Below are positions 15,319 through 23,678 of a stretch of DNA of 28,486 bases, one piece after another. The notes under the pieces were generated by a model. That model ran no database searches, was not told where the DNA came from, and saw only the letters and a list, made by a program, of their open reading frames with translations. Origin of the DNA: JACKCP01 sp034007295 (GTDB taxonomy: Bacteria > Desulfobacterota > Desulfobacteria > Desulfobacterales > JACKCP01). The stretch's first letter is position 1; every line of letters starts with the position of its first letter. The stretch lies in NCBI GenBank assembly GCA_034007295.1, contig JAVERC010000043.1, forward strand, positions 1 to 28,486. Direction: 5' to 3'. The translations under genes were made by a program, and so were the position numbers.

Positions 15319-16118
15319 CAATAATTCCAGGATATTTTGTTAAAGGTAAAGGCCGGCCGTTAGTACTTCTTCACTGCAGCATGAGTTCAAAAGAGCAATG
15401 GCTTGGCCTTGCATCATTACTCAAGGAAAAATTCAAGGTAATTGGAATTGACCTTTATGGTTATGGTCAGAGTCCTTTTCCTGAAAATACAGTAAATTTC
15501 ACATTAGATAATGAAATAGAACTTATTGAAAAAGTACTTGAAAATGTTCTGGAAAAAAATGAGAAATTTCATCTTGCAGGCCATTCCTACGGCGGTGCTG
15601 TTGCAATGAAATATTCTACCCTTGAAAGAAAACGAAATATCAGTCTTTGCGTGTTTGAACCAATGCTTAACCATGTATTTAAGGAAATTGATTATGAAAC
15701 TTTTCTTTTAGGCAAAGAATTTATTTCAGAAATTGAAAATGATGTTTTATCTGGAAATCCCAAAAAAGGATGCATTAAGTTCATAGACCTTTTCAGCGGA
15801 GATGGAACATTTGAAAAACTTCCATCTGAAATTCAGCAGATTTTCATGAACTGCATAAAAAAAATGCCAATGGATTACAAAGCAACAATTGATGAAAAAT
15901 TAAACTCAAGTATTTACAAAAAAATTGATATTCCCGTGTGTTTGATTTCCGGGGAAAAAAGTCCTGATATAACATCAAAAATAAGCAGATTTATTGCAGG
16001 TGTTATTCCTGGCATTACACATTTTGAAATTAACGGAGGTCATATGTCTCCAATTGAAAATTCAAAATTATTTAATCCAATAGTCAAAAATTTTTTTTGC
16101 AGCCTGGATAAAAAATAA
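15315..16118 (+). CDS. Alpha/beta hydrolase
   Basis: A 267-residue soluble alpha/beta-hydrolase fold enzyme. The oxyanion-hole region is VLLHCSMSS near residue 20. The nucleophile elbow is GHSYGG with Ser91, the acid is probably Asp218 in ISGEKSPD, and the base is His243 in INGGHMSP. IDLYGYGQSPFP is the typical D..G.G.S segment. All three catalytic residues are therefore present. The substrate is unknown; esterase or C-C hydrolase activity are both possible. It overlaps the TerB-like gene by ATGA. No terminator is clear downstream. Confidence 0.85.
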   Translation: MTIIPGYFVKGKGRPLVLLHCSMSSKEQWLGLASLLKEKFKVIGIDLYGYGQSPFPENTVNFTLDNEIELIEKVLENVLEKNEKFHLAGHSYGGAVAMKYSTLERKRNISLCVFEPMLNHVFKEIDYETFLLGKEFISEIENDVLSGNPKKGCIKFIDLFSGDGTFEKLPSEIQQIFMNCIKKMPMDYKATIDEKLNSSIYKKIDIPVCLISGEKSPDITSKISRFIAGVIPGITHFEINGGHMSPIENSKLFNPIVKNFFCSLDKK

Positions 16119-16282
16119 ATTAAATTCTTATTGGCACTACCTTAATTCTTTAAATTTAAGCTTATTTACTTCATATTTTTTTGAAAAAAATACATTAAAT
16201 TCTAATCACATCCATAACTTTCTAAAAAAATACATTATTCAGAACAATTCATACTAAAAAACACAAAAAAATAAATTGTACC

Positions 16283-16311
16283 TTGACACTGGAGTTTTGT
16301 TTTTATAGCTT
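16283..16311 (+). promoter_or_regulatory. Promoter of the choline-cluster regulator
   Basis: A perfect -35 TTGACA is at 16283-16288. The -10 is one of the overlapping TATAGC (16304-16309) or TAGCTT (16306-16311). Either places the transcription start inside the palindromic operator that follows. Confidence 0.5.
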
Positions 16312-16312
16312 A

Positions 16313-16325
16313 TTGGTATTACCAA
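16313..16325 (+). promoter_or_regulatory. FadR/GntR-type operator
   Basis: TTGGTATTACCAA is a perfect dyad around a central T. It fits the TGGT-N3-ACCA pattern known for FCD-subfamily GntR regulators. It sits just after the -10 and 25 bases before the regulator's ATG, as expected for autorepression. Confidence 0.7.
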
Positions 16326-16350
16326 ACTTTTTTAAAAACAAAGGATTGGA

Positions 16351-17076
16351 ATGGAGCCAAAACATATTTTTAAGAGAGCAATGCACGGAAGAGCAGTTGA
16401 AGATATTTCACTTCAGATAGAAGCTGCAATAATCAATAAAGATTTTCTGCCTGGTGAAAAACTCCCAAGCGAAAGAGAGTTGCAACTTCAATTTGGTACA
16501 GGACGCGGAGTTGTAAGAGAAGCTCTTAAAATATTAAAACAAAAGGATCTTATTGAAACAAAAAAAGGTGCAAGAGGCGGTGCTTTTGTAAAAGAAGCTG
16601 AAGTAGGAAAAATAAGTGAATCTTTATCGCTTTTTTTAAAACAAAAACAAATTGACCCTGAAAAACTTATAGAATTCAGAGAAAGTATTGATCAGACAAT
16701 TACTGTTCTTGCAATTTCAAAAGGCAGTTTAAATGAAAAGCAGGAACTATATGAAAAAGCACTTGAATTAAGCAATATGATTTTAAGTGAAAATTTAGAC
16801 ATGAATCTTATTGGAGAAACAGACAGACATCTTAACATTCTTCTTTCAAAAATGACTAAAAACCCTTTGTTTATCTGGATAATGGAAGCAGTTCAGTTTG
16901 GTTTTTCATCTTATGATTATGCTCTTTATGAAAAAGAAAATTTCAGAATGCTTACAGCAGACAACTGGAAAAACACTGCTTTTGAAATATTGAATGGTGA
17001 ACCAATGAAAGCTCTTTCTTATATTGGTTATCATTACTGCCTTTTAAGACAATGTATTAATGAAAACAAAATATAA
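16351..17076 (+). CDS. FadR-subfamily GntR transcriptional regulator
   Basis: A 241-residue DNA-binding regulator. The N-terminal winged helix is clear: FLPGEKLPSERELQLQFGTGRGVVREALKILKQKDLIETKKGARGGAFV, residues about 32-80. The rest is helical, fitting the FCD ligand-binding domain, including GETDRHLNILLSKMTKNPLFIWIMEAV. The start follows AAGGATTGGA. An operator of the right class lies at its own transcription start. It precedes choline dehydrogenase by 82 bases on the same strand and likely controls the choline genes. This would be unusual, since bet operons are normally controlled by the TetR-type BetI. The ligand is not known; choline or betaine is a guess. Confidence 0.88.
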   Translation: MEPKHIFKRAMHGRAVEDISLQIEAAIINKDFLPGEKLPSERELQLQFGTGRGVVREALKILKQKDLIETKKGARGGAFVKEAEVGKISESLSLFLKQKQIDPEKLIEFRESIDQTITVLAISKGSLNEKQELYEKALELSNMILSENLDMNLIGETDRHLNILLSKMTKNPLFIWIMEAVQFGFSSYDYALYEKENFRMLTADNWKNTAFEILNGEPMKALSYIGYHYCLLRQCINENKI

Positions 17077-17158
17077 ACAAACAAAAAAATAAATGAAAAT
17101 CTAAAATAAATGCTGCAGAAAAGGTTTCACTTATTTTTTTTAAATTTACGGAGGTTTT

Positions 17159-18808
17159 ATGAAAAACAAAAACTATGATTATATAATTGTCGGAGGAGGA
17201 TCAGCCGGCAGTGTTCTAGCAAACAGGCTGAGCAAAAACCCGTCAAACAAGGTTTTAGTTCTTGAAGCAGGAAGGCCTGATTACAGACTTGATTTCAGAA
17301 TTCATATGCCGGCAGCACTTACTTATCCCTTGCAGAGCAAATTTTATAACTGGTGGTATGAATCTGATCCTGAACCATATATGCACAATAGAAGAATTTA
17401 TCAGCCTAGAGGTAAAGTTCTTGGAGGATCAAGCTGCATTAACGGAATGATTTATATACGCGGAAATGCAATGGACTATGAAAAATGGTCAAGGGAAAAA
17501 GGGCTTGATAACTGGGATTACAAACATTGTCTGCCATATTTTAAAAAATTTGAAACAAGACTGTCAGGTGCAAATCCATATCATGGAGACAGCGGGCCTT
17601 TAAAAATTACAACTCCTAAATGTGACAACCCCCTTTTTGATGCTTTTTTTGAAGCTGTTCAACAGGCAGGATACCCTCTTACAGATGATGTGAACGGCTT
17701 TCAGCAGGAGGGTTTTTCAAAATTTGATCAAAATATCTATATGGGAAGAAGACACAATGCTGCAAGAGCCTATATTCATCCTGTTAAAAAACAAAGAACA
17801 AATCTTGAGATCAAATGTATGGCAAAGGCCTCAAAAATTTTATTTGATAAAAATAAAGCTGTTGGAGTTGAATATTCAATAAAAGGCAAAAGTCCTGAAA
17901 AAGTTTATGGAAAAGAAATAATAAGCTGCGGAGGTGCAATAAATTCACCACAATTATTGCAGCTTTCAGGAATTGGAAATGGAAATGAACTTAAAAAACT
18001 TGGAATTGATGTTGTAAATGACCTCAAAGGTGTTGGAGAAAATCTTCAAGATCACCTTGAACTTTATGTGCAGTATTCATGTAAAAAACCTGTAAGCATG
18101 TACCCTGCTCTAAAATGGTACAGACAGCCTTTTATTGGTGCTCAGTGGCTTTTTAAAAGAAAAGGTGCTGCTGCTACAAACCATTTTGAGGCAGGAGGTT
18201 TTATAAGAGGAAATGATGAAGTAAAATATCCAAACCTTCAATTTCATTTTCTTCCAATAGCAATAAGATATGACGGGTCAGCTCCAAGAGAAGGTCATGG
18301 GTTCCAGCTTCATGTCGGCCCCATGAATACAGATGTCAGAGGCCATGTAAAAATAAAATCAAAAAATCCTGATAAATACCCCTCTATTCTTTTTAATTAT
18401 CTTTCCACAGACCAGGAAAGAAAAGAATGGGTAGAAGCTATAAAAAAATCCAGGGAAATAATTTCCCAGCCTGCTTTTGACGAGTTAAGGGGAAAAGAAC
18501 TTGCACCAGGATCTGATTCACAGACAGACCAAGAAATTTTGGATTTTGTTGCAAGGGAAGGTGAAAGTGCCTATCACCCAAGCTGTACATGTAAGATGGG
18601 TTTTGATGAAATGTCGGTTGTAGATTCAAATCTTAAAGTTCACGGAATAGAAAATCTAAGAGTAGTTGATGCCTCAGTCATGCCCTATGTTACAAACGGA
18701 AATATTTATGCACCTGTAATGATGATTGCAGAAAAGGCAGCAGATATTATCCTTGGAAATAAACCGCTTCCTCCTGAAAAAGTACCATATTACAGGTTTG
18801 AAAAATAA
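17159..18808 (+). CDS. betA: Choline dehydrogenase (GMC oxidoreductase)
   Basis: A 549-residue FAD enzyme that oxidises choline to betaine aldehyde. The FAD motif is YDYIIVGGGSAGSVLANRLS near residues 7-22. The following PDYRLDFRIHMPAALTYPL, YNWWYESDPEP, GKVLGGSSCINGMIYIRGNAMDYE and NYHGDSGP-like NPYHGDSGPL track E. coli BetA closely. The GMC active-site His is His473 in YHPSCTCKMGFDEMSVVD, and the partner Asn lies in TNGNIYAP near residue 515. The start has an excellent CGGAGG. betB follows after 11 bases. Members of the GMC family acting on other alcohols exist, but the betB and binding-protein neighbours support choline. In an anaerobe the electrons would go to quinone or another carrier rather than oxygen. 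Confidence 0.9.
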   Translation: MKNKNYDYIIVGGGSAGSVLANRLSKNPSNKVLVLEAGRPDYRLDFRIHMPAALTYPLQSKFYNWWYESDPEPYMHNRRIYQPRGKVLGGSSCINGMIYIRGNAMDYEKWSREKGLDNWDYKHCLPYFKKFETRLSGANPYHGDSGPLKITTPKCDNPLFDAFFEAVQQAGYPLTDDVNGFQQEGFSKFDQNIYMGRRHNAARAYIHPVKKQRTNLEIKCMAKASKILFDKNKAVGVEYSIKGKSPEKVYGKEIISCGGAINSPQLLQLSGIGNGNELKKLGIDVVNDLKGVGENLQDHLELYVQYSCKKPVSMYPALKWYRQPFIGAQWLFKRKGAAATNHFEAGGFIRGNDEVKYPNLQFHFLPIAIRYDGSAPREGHGFQLHVGPMNTDVRGHVKIKSKNPDKYPSILFNYLSTDQERKEWVEAIKKSREIISQPAFDELRGKELAPGSDSQTDQEILDFVAREGESAYHPSCTCKMGFDEMSVVDSNLKVHGIENLRVVDASVMPYVTNGNIYAPVMMIAEKAADIILGNKPLPPEKVPYYRFEK

Positions 18809-18819
18809 GAGGTAAATTT

Positions 18820-20286
18820 ATGCAGAAAAAAATGTTTATAAACGGTAAATGGGTTGATTCAGAATCAAAAAAAACAAGAAAAATTATAAACCCCTGGGAT
18901 CAAAGCATTATTGCAGAAGTTGCAGAAGGAGACAAAATAGATGCACAAAAAGCTGTAAAAGCAGCCAGAAAAGCTTTTGATTCAGGTATCTGGCCTAATC
19001 TTACAGGTACAGAAAGAGCTTCTTATCTTTTTAAAATAAATGAGCTTATTTTAAGAGATCATGAAGAACTTTCAAGGCTTGAAAGTTTAGATACAGGAAA
19101 AACTGTAGAAGAAAGCCGTTGGGACATGGACGGAATTGCAGATATTTTTAAATATTATGCCTTTCTTGCTCAGGATGACTCTGGTTATATAATTGATTCA
19201 CCATTCCCAAATACTTCAAGTAAAGCTGTGTTTGAACCAGTTGGCGTCTGCGGGCAAATTTCACCATGGAATTATCCTCTTTTACAGGCATCATGGAAAA
19301 TGGCACCGGCTCTTGCAGCCGGATGTACTATTGTTATGAAGCCAAGTGAAATTACTCCGCTTACTGCAATAAAAATTACAGAGCTTTGTCAGGAAGCACT
19401 GATACCAGAAGGTGTTATAAATCTTGTTTTAGGCCCTGGTATAGGAGTTGGTTCTGAACTTGCGGAGTCACATGAAGTTGATCTTATTTCATTTACCGGA
19501 GGAATTGTAACCGGAAAAAGTATAATGAAGGCTGCTTCAACAAACGTAAAAAAAATTGCACTGGAACTTGGTGGAAAAAATCCAAATATAGTTTTTTCTG
19601 ACTGCGATTTTGACACAGCACTTGATTTTGCACTAAATGCTGTTTTTTTTCATGCAGGACAAATCTGCTCAGCTGGTGCAAGGCTTATGGTTGAAGATAA
19701 GATTCATGATAAATTTGTATCTGAACTTAAAAAAAGAATTGAAAAAATTAAACTAGGCAATGGTTTTGAAGAATCAACCCAAATGGGGCCTCTTATTTCT
19801 CACGAGCACAGACAGAAAATAGAAAATTATGTAAAACTTGCCATTAAGGAAGGTGCAGTTCTTGAAACAGGTGGGAAAAGACCTCTTGATGAAAAACTGC
19901 AAAAGGGTTTTTTCTATCTTCCAACATTATTTACTGGATGCACAGCTGATATGGAAATTGTAAAAGAAGAAAGTTTTGGTCCTGTAATAACAGTGGAAAA
20001 ATTTTCTTCTGATGAAGAAGCTCTTAAGCTTGCAAACAATACACAATATGGGCTTTCTGCAGGATTCTGGACAAATTCTCCTGAAAGAATAGATAAATTT
20101 TCAAAAGGTTTGAGGTTTGGAACAATATGGGTAAATGACTTTAATGTCTATTATCCAAAAGCACCATGGGGAGGCTACAAGCAGTCAGGTATTGGAAGAG
20201 AACTTGGACGTGAAGGATTTGGAGAATATTGTGAAATCAAACATATTTTTCAAAATTTTTCCAATAAACCCATGAACTGGTTTTGA
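18820..20286 (+). CDS. betB: Betaine aldehyde dehydrogenase
   Basis: A 488-residue NAD(P)-dependent aldehyde dehydrogenase that turns betaine aldehyde into glycine betaine. Family landmarks in order: PVGVCGQISPWNYPLL (Asn151, oxyanion hole), AAGCTIVMKPSEITPLTA, FTGGIVTGK in the cofactor region, LELGGKNPNIVF with general base Glu249, and FFHAGQICSAGARLMVE with catalytic Cys283. The C-terminal EESFGPVITVEKF and APWGGYKQSGIGRELGREGFGEYCEIKHI match BADH-type enzymes. It starts 11 bases after betA with AGAGGT upstream. The length is normal. A different aldehyde substrate is possible but less likely next to betA. Confidence 0.9.
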   Translation: MQKKMFINGKWVDSESKKTRKIINPWDQSIIAEVAEGDKIDAQKAVKAARKAFDSGIWPNLTGTERASYLFKINELILRDHEELSRLESLDTGKTVEESRWDMDGIADIFKYYAFLAQDDSGYIIDSPFPNTSSKAVFEPVGVCGQISPWNYPLLQASWKMAPALAAGCTIVMKPSEITPLTAIKITELCQEALIPEGVINLVLGPGIGVGSELAESHEVDLISFTGGIVTGKSIMKAASTNVKKIALELGGKNPNIVFSDCDFDTALDFALNAVFFHAGQICSAGARLMVEDKIHDKFVSELKKRIEKIKLGNGFEESTQMGPLISHEHRQKIENYVKLAIKEGAVLETGGKRPLDEKLQKGFFYLPTLFTGCTADMEIVKEESFGPVITVEKFSSDEEALKLANNTQYGLSAGFWTNSPERIDKFSKGLRFGTIWVNDFNVYYPKAPWGGYKQSGIGRELGREGFGEYCEIKHIFQNFSNKPMNWF

Positions 20287-20310
20287 CTAAACTGAATAAA
20301 AGTTAATAAT

Positions 20311-20373
20311 CCTGCAAAATGATTTTCGGTTCGCTCATATTTGCAGGTTAAATTTTATTTCTATTTTGAACCG
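20311..20373 (+). promoter_or_regulatory. Structured intergenic element before the choline-binding protein gene
   Basis: CCTGCAAAATGA (20311-20322) pairs with TCATATTTGCAGG (20335-20347) with one bulged A. The 12-base loop includes CGGTTC (20327-20332), which is complementary to GAACCG at 20368-20373, allowing a pseudoknot-like contact 13 bases before the ribosome site AAGGAG (20387-20392). There is no T-tract, so it is not a normal terminator. Confidence 0.4.
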
Positions 20374-20397
20374 TTAACATAAATTTAAGGAGTTTAA

Positions 20398-21342
20398 ATG
20401 TTTAATTTAAGAAAAATATTTTTCACAAGTTTTATTGTTTTATGTTTTTTTCTTTCTCCTGCAGCTTATGCAGACAAAGAAATAAAATTTGTCAGCGTCA
20501 GCTGGACTGGAGTAACAGTTAAAACAGAACTTGGAGTAGCTGCTCTTCAAAGTCTTGGCTATAAAGCTTCAAATACAATGGTTTCAGTTCCAATTGCATA
20601 CAAAGCTCTTGAAACAGGAGACGGAGATATTTTCCTTGGCTACTGGTATCCTTCCATGACAAACATTGCTCAAAAATATTTTGACAGAAAAACCGTTGTA
20701 AATTTTGTGGCAAATATGCCCGGAGCCAAATATACATTAGCTGTTCCGACTTATGCTGCAGAAGCAGGTTTAAAAGATTTTTCTGATATTGCAAAATTTA
20801 AAAAAAAACTTGATTCAAAAATTTATGGAATAGAAGAAGGAAACGACGGAAATCTTGTTATTCAAGATATGATTGATAAAAATATGTTTAATCTTAAAGA
20901 TTTTGAATTAATTCCATCAAGTGAAGCAGGAATGCTTTCTCAGGTAAGATCATATACAAAAGACAAAGAATGGATTGTATTTTTAGGCTGGTCTCCTCAC
21001 TATATGAATGAAATTATTGATATGACATACCTTACAGGTTCAACTCCTGAAACTTTTGGAGACAATAATGGTACGGCAGTTGTTTATACAAATATCAGAA
21101 CAGGATTTGATAGCGAACAGCCAAACATTGCAGTTTTTCTGAAAAATTTCAAATTCCCTATTCCAATGATGAACCAGATAATGGATATGCTTAATAAAGA
21201 TCAAAGCCTTACACCAAAAGAAGCCGGCCTTGACTGGATAAAAAAGCATCCTGAAGTTTACAAACCCTGGTTTAAAGACGTTAAAACTAAAAATGGAAAA
21301 AACGGTTTAACAGCCTTTAAAAACTATCTTAAAAAATTATAA
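20398..21342 (+). CDS. Choline/glycine betaine-binding periplasmic protein
   Basis: A 314-residue solute-binding protein of the ProX/OpuAC/ChoX class. A signal peptide ends at PAAYA-D near residue 25. The mature protein begins KEIKFVSVSWTGVTVKTELGVAALQSLGYK, then GDGDIFLGYWYPSM, EEGNDGNLVIQDM and WIVFLGWSPHYMNEI. These are the typical positions of the Trp/Tyr residues that cage a quaternary ammonium ion. It follows betB by 111 bases with a strong AAGGAG. No permease or ATPase gene lies next to it. Choline is the most likely ligand from context, though glycine betaine cannot be excluded by sequence. Confidence 0.85.
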   Translation: MFNLRKIFFTSFIVLCFFLSPAAYADKEIKFVSVSWTGVTVKTELGVAALQSLGYKASNTMVSVPIAYKALETGDGDIFLGYWYPSMTNIAQKYFDRKTVVNFVANMPGAKYTLAVPTYAAEAGLKDFSDIAKFKKKLDSKIYGIEEGNDGNLVIQDMIDKNMFNLKDFELIPSSEAGMLSQVRSYTKDKEWIVFLGWSPHYMNEIIDMTYLTGSTPETFGDNNGTAVVYTNIRTGFDSEQPNIAVFLKNFKFPIPMMNQIMDMLNKDQSLTPKEAGLDWIKKHPEVYKPWFKDVKTKNGKNGLTAFKNYLKKL

Positions 21343-21375
21343 TTTTTTGGGAAAATTTTCTTGTACTTGGTTTTG

Positions 21376-21416
21376 AAAAAAAATCTTATTGAGGCTGGCT
21401 TTTGCCAGCCGAAATA
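21376..21416 (-). terminator. Terminator of the mqn operon (minus strand)
   Basis: CTTATT-GA-GGCTGGC-TTTT-GCCAGCC-GA-AATAAG forms a stem of 7 + 6 pairs interrupted by facing GA/GA mismatches. On the minus strand it is followed by a run of eight T. It lies 25 bases after the last minus-strand stop at 21441 and may also slow plus-strand transcripts from the choline cluster. Confidence 0.85.
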
Positions 21417-21440
21417 AGAACTGAATTTATATAAAAAAAT

Positions 21441-22001
21441 TTAATACCTTTTAATTTTTATTTTACCTGATTCATTACTGCCTGCAACAAGTCCAAAAGC
21501 TTTGATAAATGGATGAAGATTATCAAAATTATTTGAATAGATATTTTTCAGTTCATTTTCCAAATCAAAATCAGACTTAAATTTTTCTAAAATAATTCTT
21601 TTTTCTTCAAATATTCTTTTTAAATATAAAACTATTTTTTCCTTTGATGTAAAAATATCGTCGTTATTTTCATCATTTTTTTCATCAAGAAAAATTTTTG
21701 TTTTTGAAACACGCAGCTCATCAATAATATCTGAAATATTATCTTTATTAAAAAAAACAAACTCAGGACTAACAATCACTTTTCTTGGAGGTCTTCCAGA
21801 CTGGCTGAATTTTTTCTTTATAATATTAAGCTCTTTTGAAGTCTGATATGAATTTATTGTTTTTTTTAAATTATCTTTATCTGTATTTTCAATTATTTCA
21901 GATATAAAAGGTTCATATATTCTTTTTGCTGTTTTTCTGTGCATTAAACTTGTGAAAAAATAATATCTTTTTTGTTCAAAAATAATACCAACGTAGTACA
22001 T
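21441..22001 (-). CDS. Unknown 186-residue protein at the end of the mqn operon
   Basis: I do not recognise this gene. It encodes a highly charged, Lys/Glu/Asp-rich, mostly helical soluble protein with no signal peptide or membrane helix. It begins MYYVGIIFEQKRYYFFTSLMHRKTAKRIYEPF, has a basic SGRPPRKVIVSPEFVFF segment near the middle, an acidic linker DEKNDENNDD, and ends with GSNESGKIKIKRY. The ATG has AAAGGAC upstream and lies 19 bases after the mqnD stop, and the operon terminator follows it. It is therefore transcribed with the menaquinone genes. It is not MqnB, the one futalosine enzyme missing here: no nucleosidase motif is seen. Confidence 0.7.
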   Translation of the reverse strand: MYYVGIIFEQKRYYFFTSLMHRKTAKRIYEPFISEIIENTDKDNLKKTINSYQTSKELNIIKKKFSQSGRPPRKVIVSPEFVFFNKDNISDIIDELRVSKTKIFLDEKNDENNDDIFTSKEKIVLYLKRIFEEKRIILEKFKSDFDLENELKNIYSNNFDNLHPFIKAFGLVAGSNESGKIKIKRY

Positions 22002-22020
22002 TTATGTCCTTTATCCCATC

Positions 22021-22851
22021 TTAAAGAAAAAGATTTTTACCTGAATTTTTTATTATGGCTTTTTTTTTGGCCTCATCAAAAAGTTTTTTTAAAGCCTTTT
22101 CACCGTCAATTGAAGTATTAACTGAAAAATCATTTACATAAAGTGAAATATGCTCATCTATTACACTGTCTTCCATTTCCTGTGCATATTTTTTAATGTA
22201 GTCTTTTGATACGTCAGGATTTTTAAATGCATATAAAATACTTTCAGAAAGTTTTTTTTCAATATCTTTTATTGTTTTTTCACCAAGGCTTCTTTTTGCA
22301 GCAATACCGCCTAGTGGAATTGGAAGATTTGTTTTTTCTTCCCACCATTTCCCAAGGTCAAGACATGATAAAAGATTATAATTTTGATATGTAAATCTTC
22401 CCTCATGGATTATCACACCAAGATCTGCTTTTTTATCTCTTACTGCCGGCATTATTTCATAAAAAGGCATGGAAACAAGATTTAAGTCACAATATGCATA
22501 AAGTCTTAAAAGAAGTGCTGCAGTTGTATGAATCCCGGGGATTGCAATGGTTTTATTTTTTAAATCTTTAAAATCATTTAAATTTCCTGAAACAACAAGG
22601 GGCCCGCACCCTCTTCCAAGTGCCGAACCAGACCTTAGAAGGACATAATCATCCAAAAGATTTCCAAGGGCTGAAAAAGAAATTTTTGTAATATCAAATT
22701 TTTTTTCAAATGCACTTTTATTTAAATCTTCAATATCTGAAAGACTTACTACAAAGTCATAATCAGATGGAATAATTTTATTTACAAGTGCATGAAACAT
22801 GAAAGTGTCATTTGGACATGTTGAAAAAGCAAGCTTAATTTGTTCAGTCAT
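22021..22851 (-). CDS. mqnD: MqnD, 1,4-dihydroxy-6-naphthoate synthase
   Basis: A 276-residue enzyme of the futalosine menaquinone route. It converts cyclic dehypoxanthine futalosine to 1,4-dihydroxy-6-naphthoate. It has the substrate-binding-protein fold typical of MqnA/MqnD. The N-terminal LAFSTCPNDTFMFHALV is diagnostic, followed by DIEDLNKSAF, DITKISFSALG, LLRSGSALGRGCGPLVV, and DLGVIIHEGRFTYQNYNL. The catalytic His is expected in that IHEGR segment. LGKWWEEKTNLPIPLGGIAAKR is also typical. It starts two bases after mqnA stops, with AAGG as its ribosome site. Confidence 0.95.
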   Translation of the reverse strand: MTEQIKLAFSTCPNDTFMFHALVNKIIPSDYDFVVSLSDIEDLNKSAFEKKFDITKISFSALGNLLDDYVLLRSGSALGRGCGPLVVSGNLNDFKDLKNKTIAIPGIHTTAALLLRLYAYCDLNLVSMPFYEIMPAVRDKKADLGVIIHEGRFTYQNYNLLSCLDLGKWWEEKTNLPIPLGGIAAKRSLGEKTIKDIEKKLSESILYAFKNPDVSKDYIKKYAQEMEDSVIDEHISLYVNDFSVNTSIDGEKALKKLFDEAKKKAIIKNSGKNLFL

Positions 22852-22853
22852 TT

Positions 22854-23678
22854 TTAACCTTTTATAAATTCGGGAATAATTTTATCAGTTAAAAGTTTGT
22901 GCCTGTGCAAAAGAGAATAAAAAAGTTTGAGTCCTTCAATTTTTTTTTCTGATAAATCATATTCTATGGTCTTAAAATAATTTGCCATAAACTCTTTTGT
23001 TGTATTTTTTCTTTTTGCTGAAATTATTGAAATTTCATCAAGACAATCAAGGTTTCTTTTTTTATTTTCTATTAAAACATCTTTTATTTCATGAATTTTA
23101 TTTTTATTTTTTTCATATGCTTTTTTTGAAACAGCCCAGAGTCCAAAAACAAATGGAAGATTTGTAAGCTCAAACCAGCTTTTACCAAGGTCGTAAACAT
23201 TTGTAAATTTTTTGGTCCAGTCCGTTAAAAGAGCGTTGTCTCCAATAACAAGAGCTGCGTCATACTCATTTTTGTCAAGTTTATGAATGTCTCCTGAATA
23301 AAACTTGGGATAAATATTTTTTTCAAAAAATAAAATTCTGAGTAAAGATGCAGCACTTGCAGATTCATTGGTTAAAAGAATCTTTTTTTTATCAAGTTCT
23401 TCAAATTTTAAATCCGAGACTAAAAGAACACTTATGACATTTCCGGTACAGCTTATTGAAATATCAGGAACAATGTGCCATTTATCATGGTAAAGTGCAT
23501 AGGCAAAGGCTGAAACAGGGCTTAAATCAAGAACCTCGTCAGCTAAAGCTGCATTTAATACTGCAGGCGGGCCTTCATTTAATGTGCAGCAGTTTTTGGG
23601 AAGATATTTTTCCAAATCATGGTAAACAGGCACTACATTTATATAATTGAATTTTCCAAGTTTAATTAAATCATTCAT
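22854..23678 (-). CDS. mqnA: MqnA, chorismate dehydratase
   Basis: A 274-residue enzyme that dehydrates chorismate to 3-[(1-carboxyvinyl)oxy]benzoate, the entry step of the futalosine pathway. Recognisable parts are LGKFNYINVVPVYHDL at the N-terminus, LSPVSAFAYA, ISCTGNVISVLLVS, TNESASAASLLRILF, YDAALVIGDNALL and DLGKSWFELTNLPFVFGLWAVSK. These follow the MqnA family pattern. The start codon overlaps the preceding gene's stop in ATGA. It is somewhat Lys/Asn-rich like its neighbours, in line with low GC. Together with MqnE it supplies the substrates for the first radical SAM step. Confidence 0.93.
   Translation of the reverse strand: MNDLIKLGKFNYINVVPVYHDLEKYLPKNCCTLNEGPPAVLNAALADEVLDLSPVSAFAYALYHDKWHIVPDISISCTGNVISVLLVSDLKFEELDKKKILLTNESASAASLLRILFFEKNIYPKFYSGDIHKLDKNEYDAALVIGDNALLTDWTKKFTNVYDLGKSWFELTNLPFVFGLWAVSKKAYEKNKNKIHEIKDVLIENKKRNLDCLDEISIISAKRKNTTKEFMANYFKTIEYDLSEKKIEGLKLFYSLLHRHKLLTDKIIPEFIKG

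Noticed and set aside
2565..20286. A joint pathway for trimethylaminoethylphosphonate linking the C-P lyase and choline genes
   Set aside because: The two clusters are on opposite strands with separate promoters and unrelated genes between them, and no phosphonate-specific oxygenase or hydrolase for such a compound is present.
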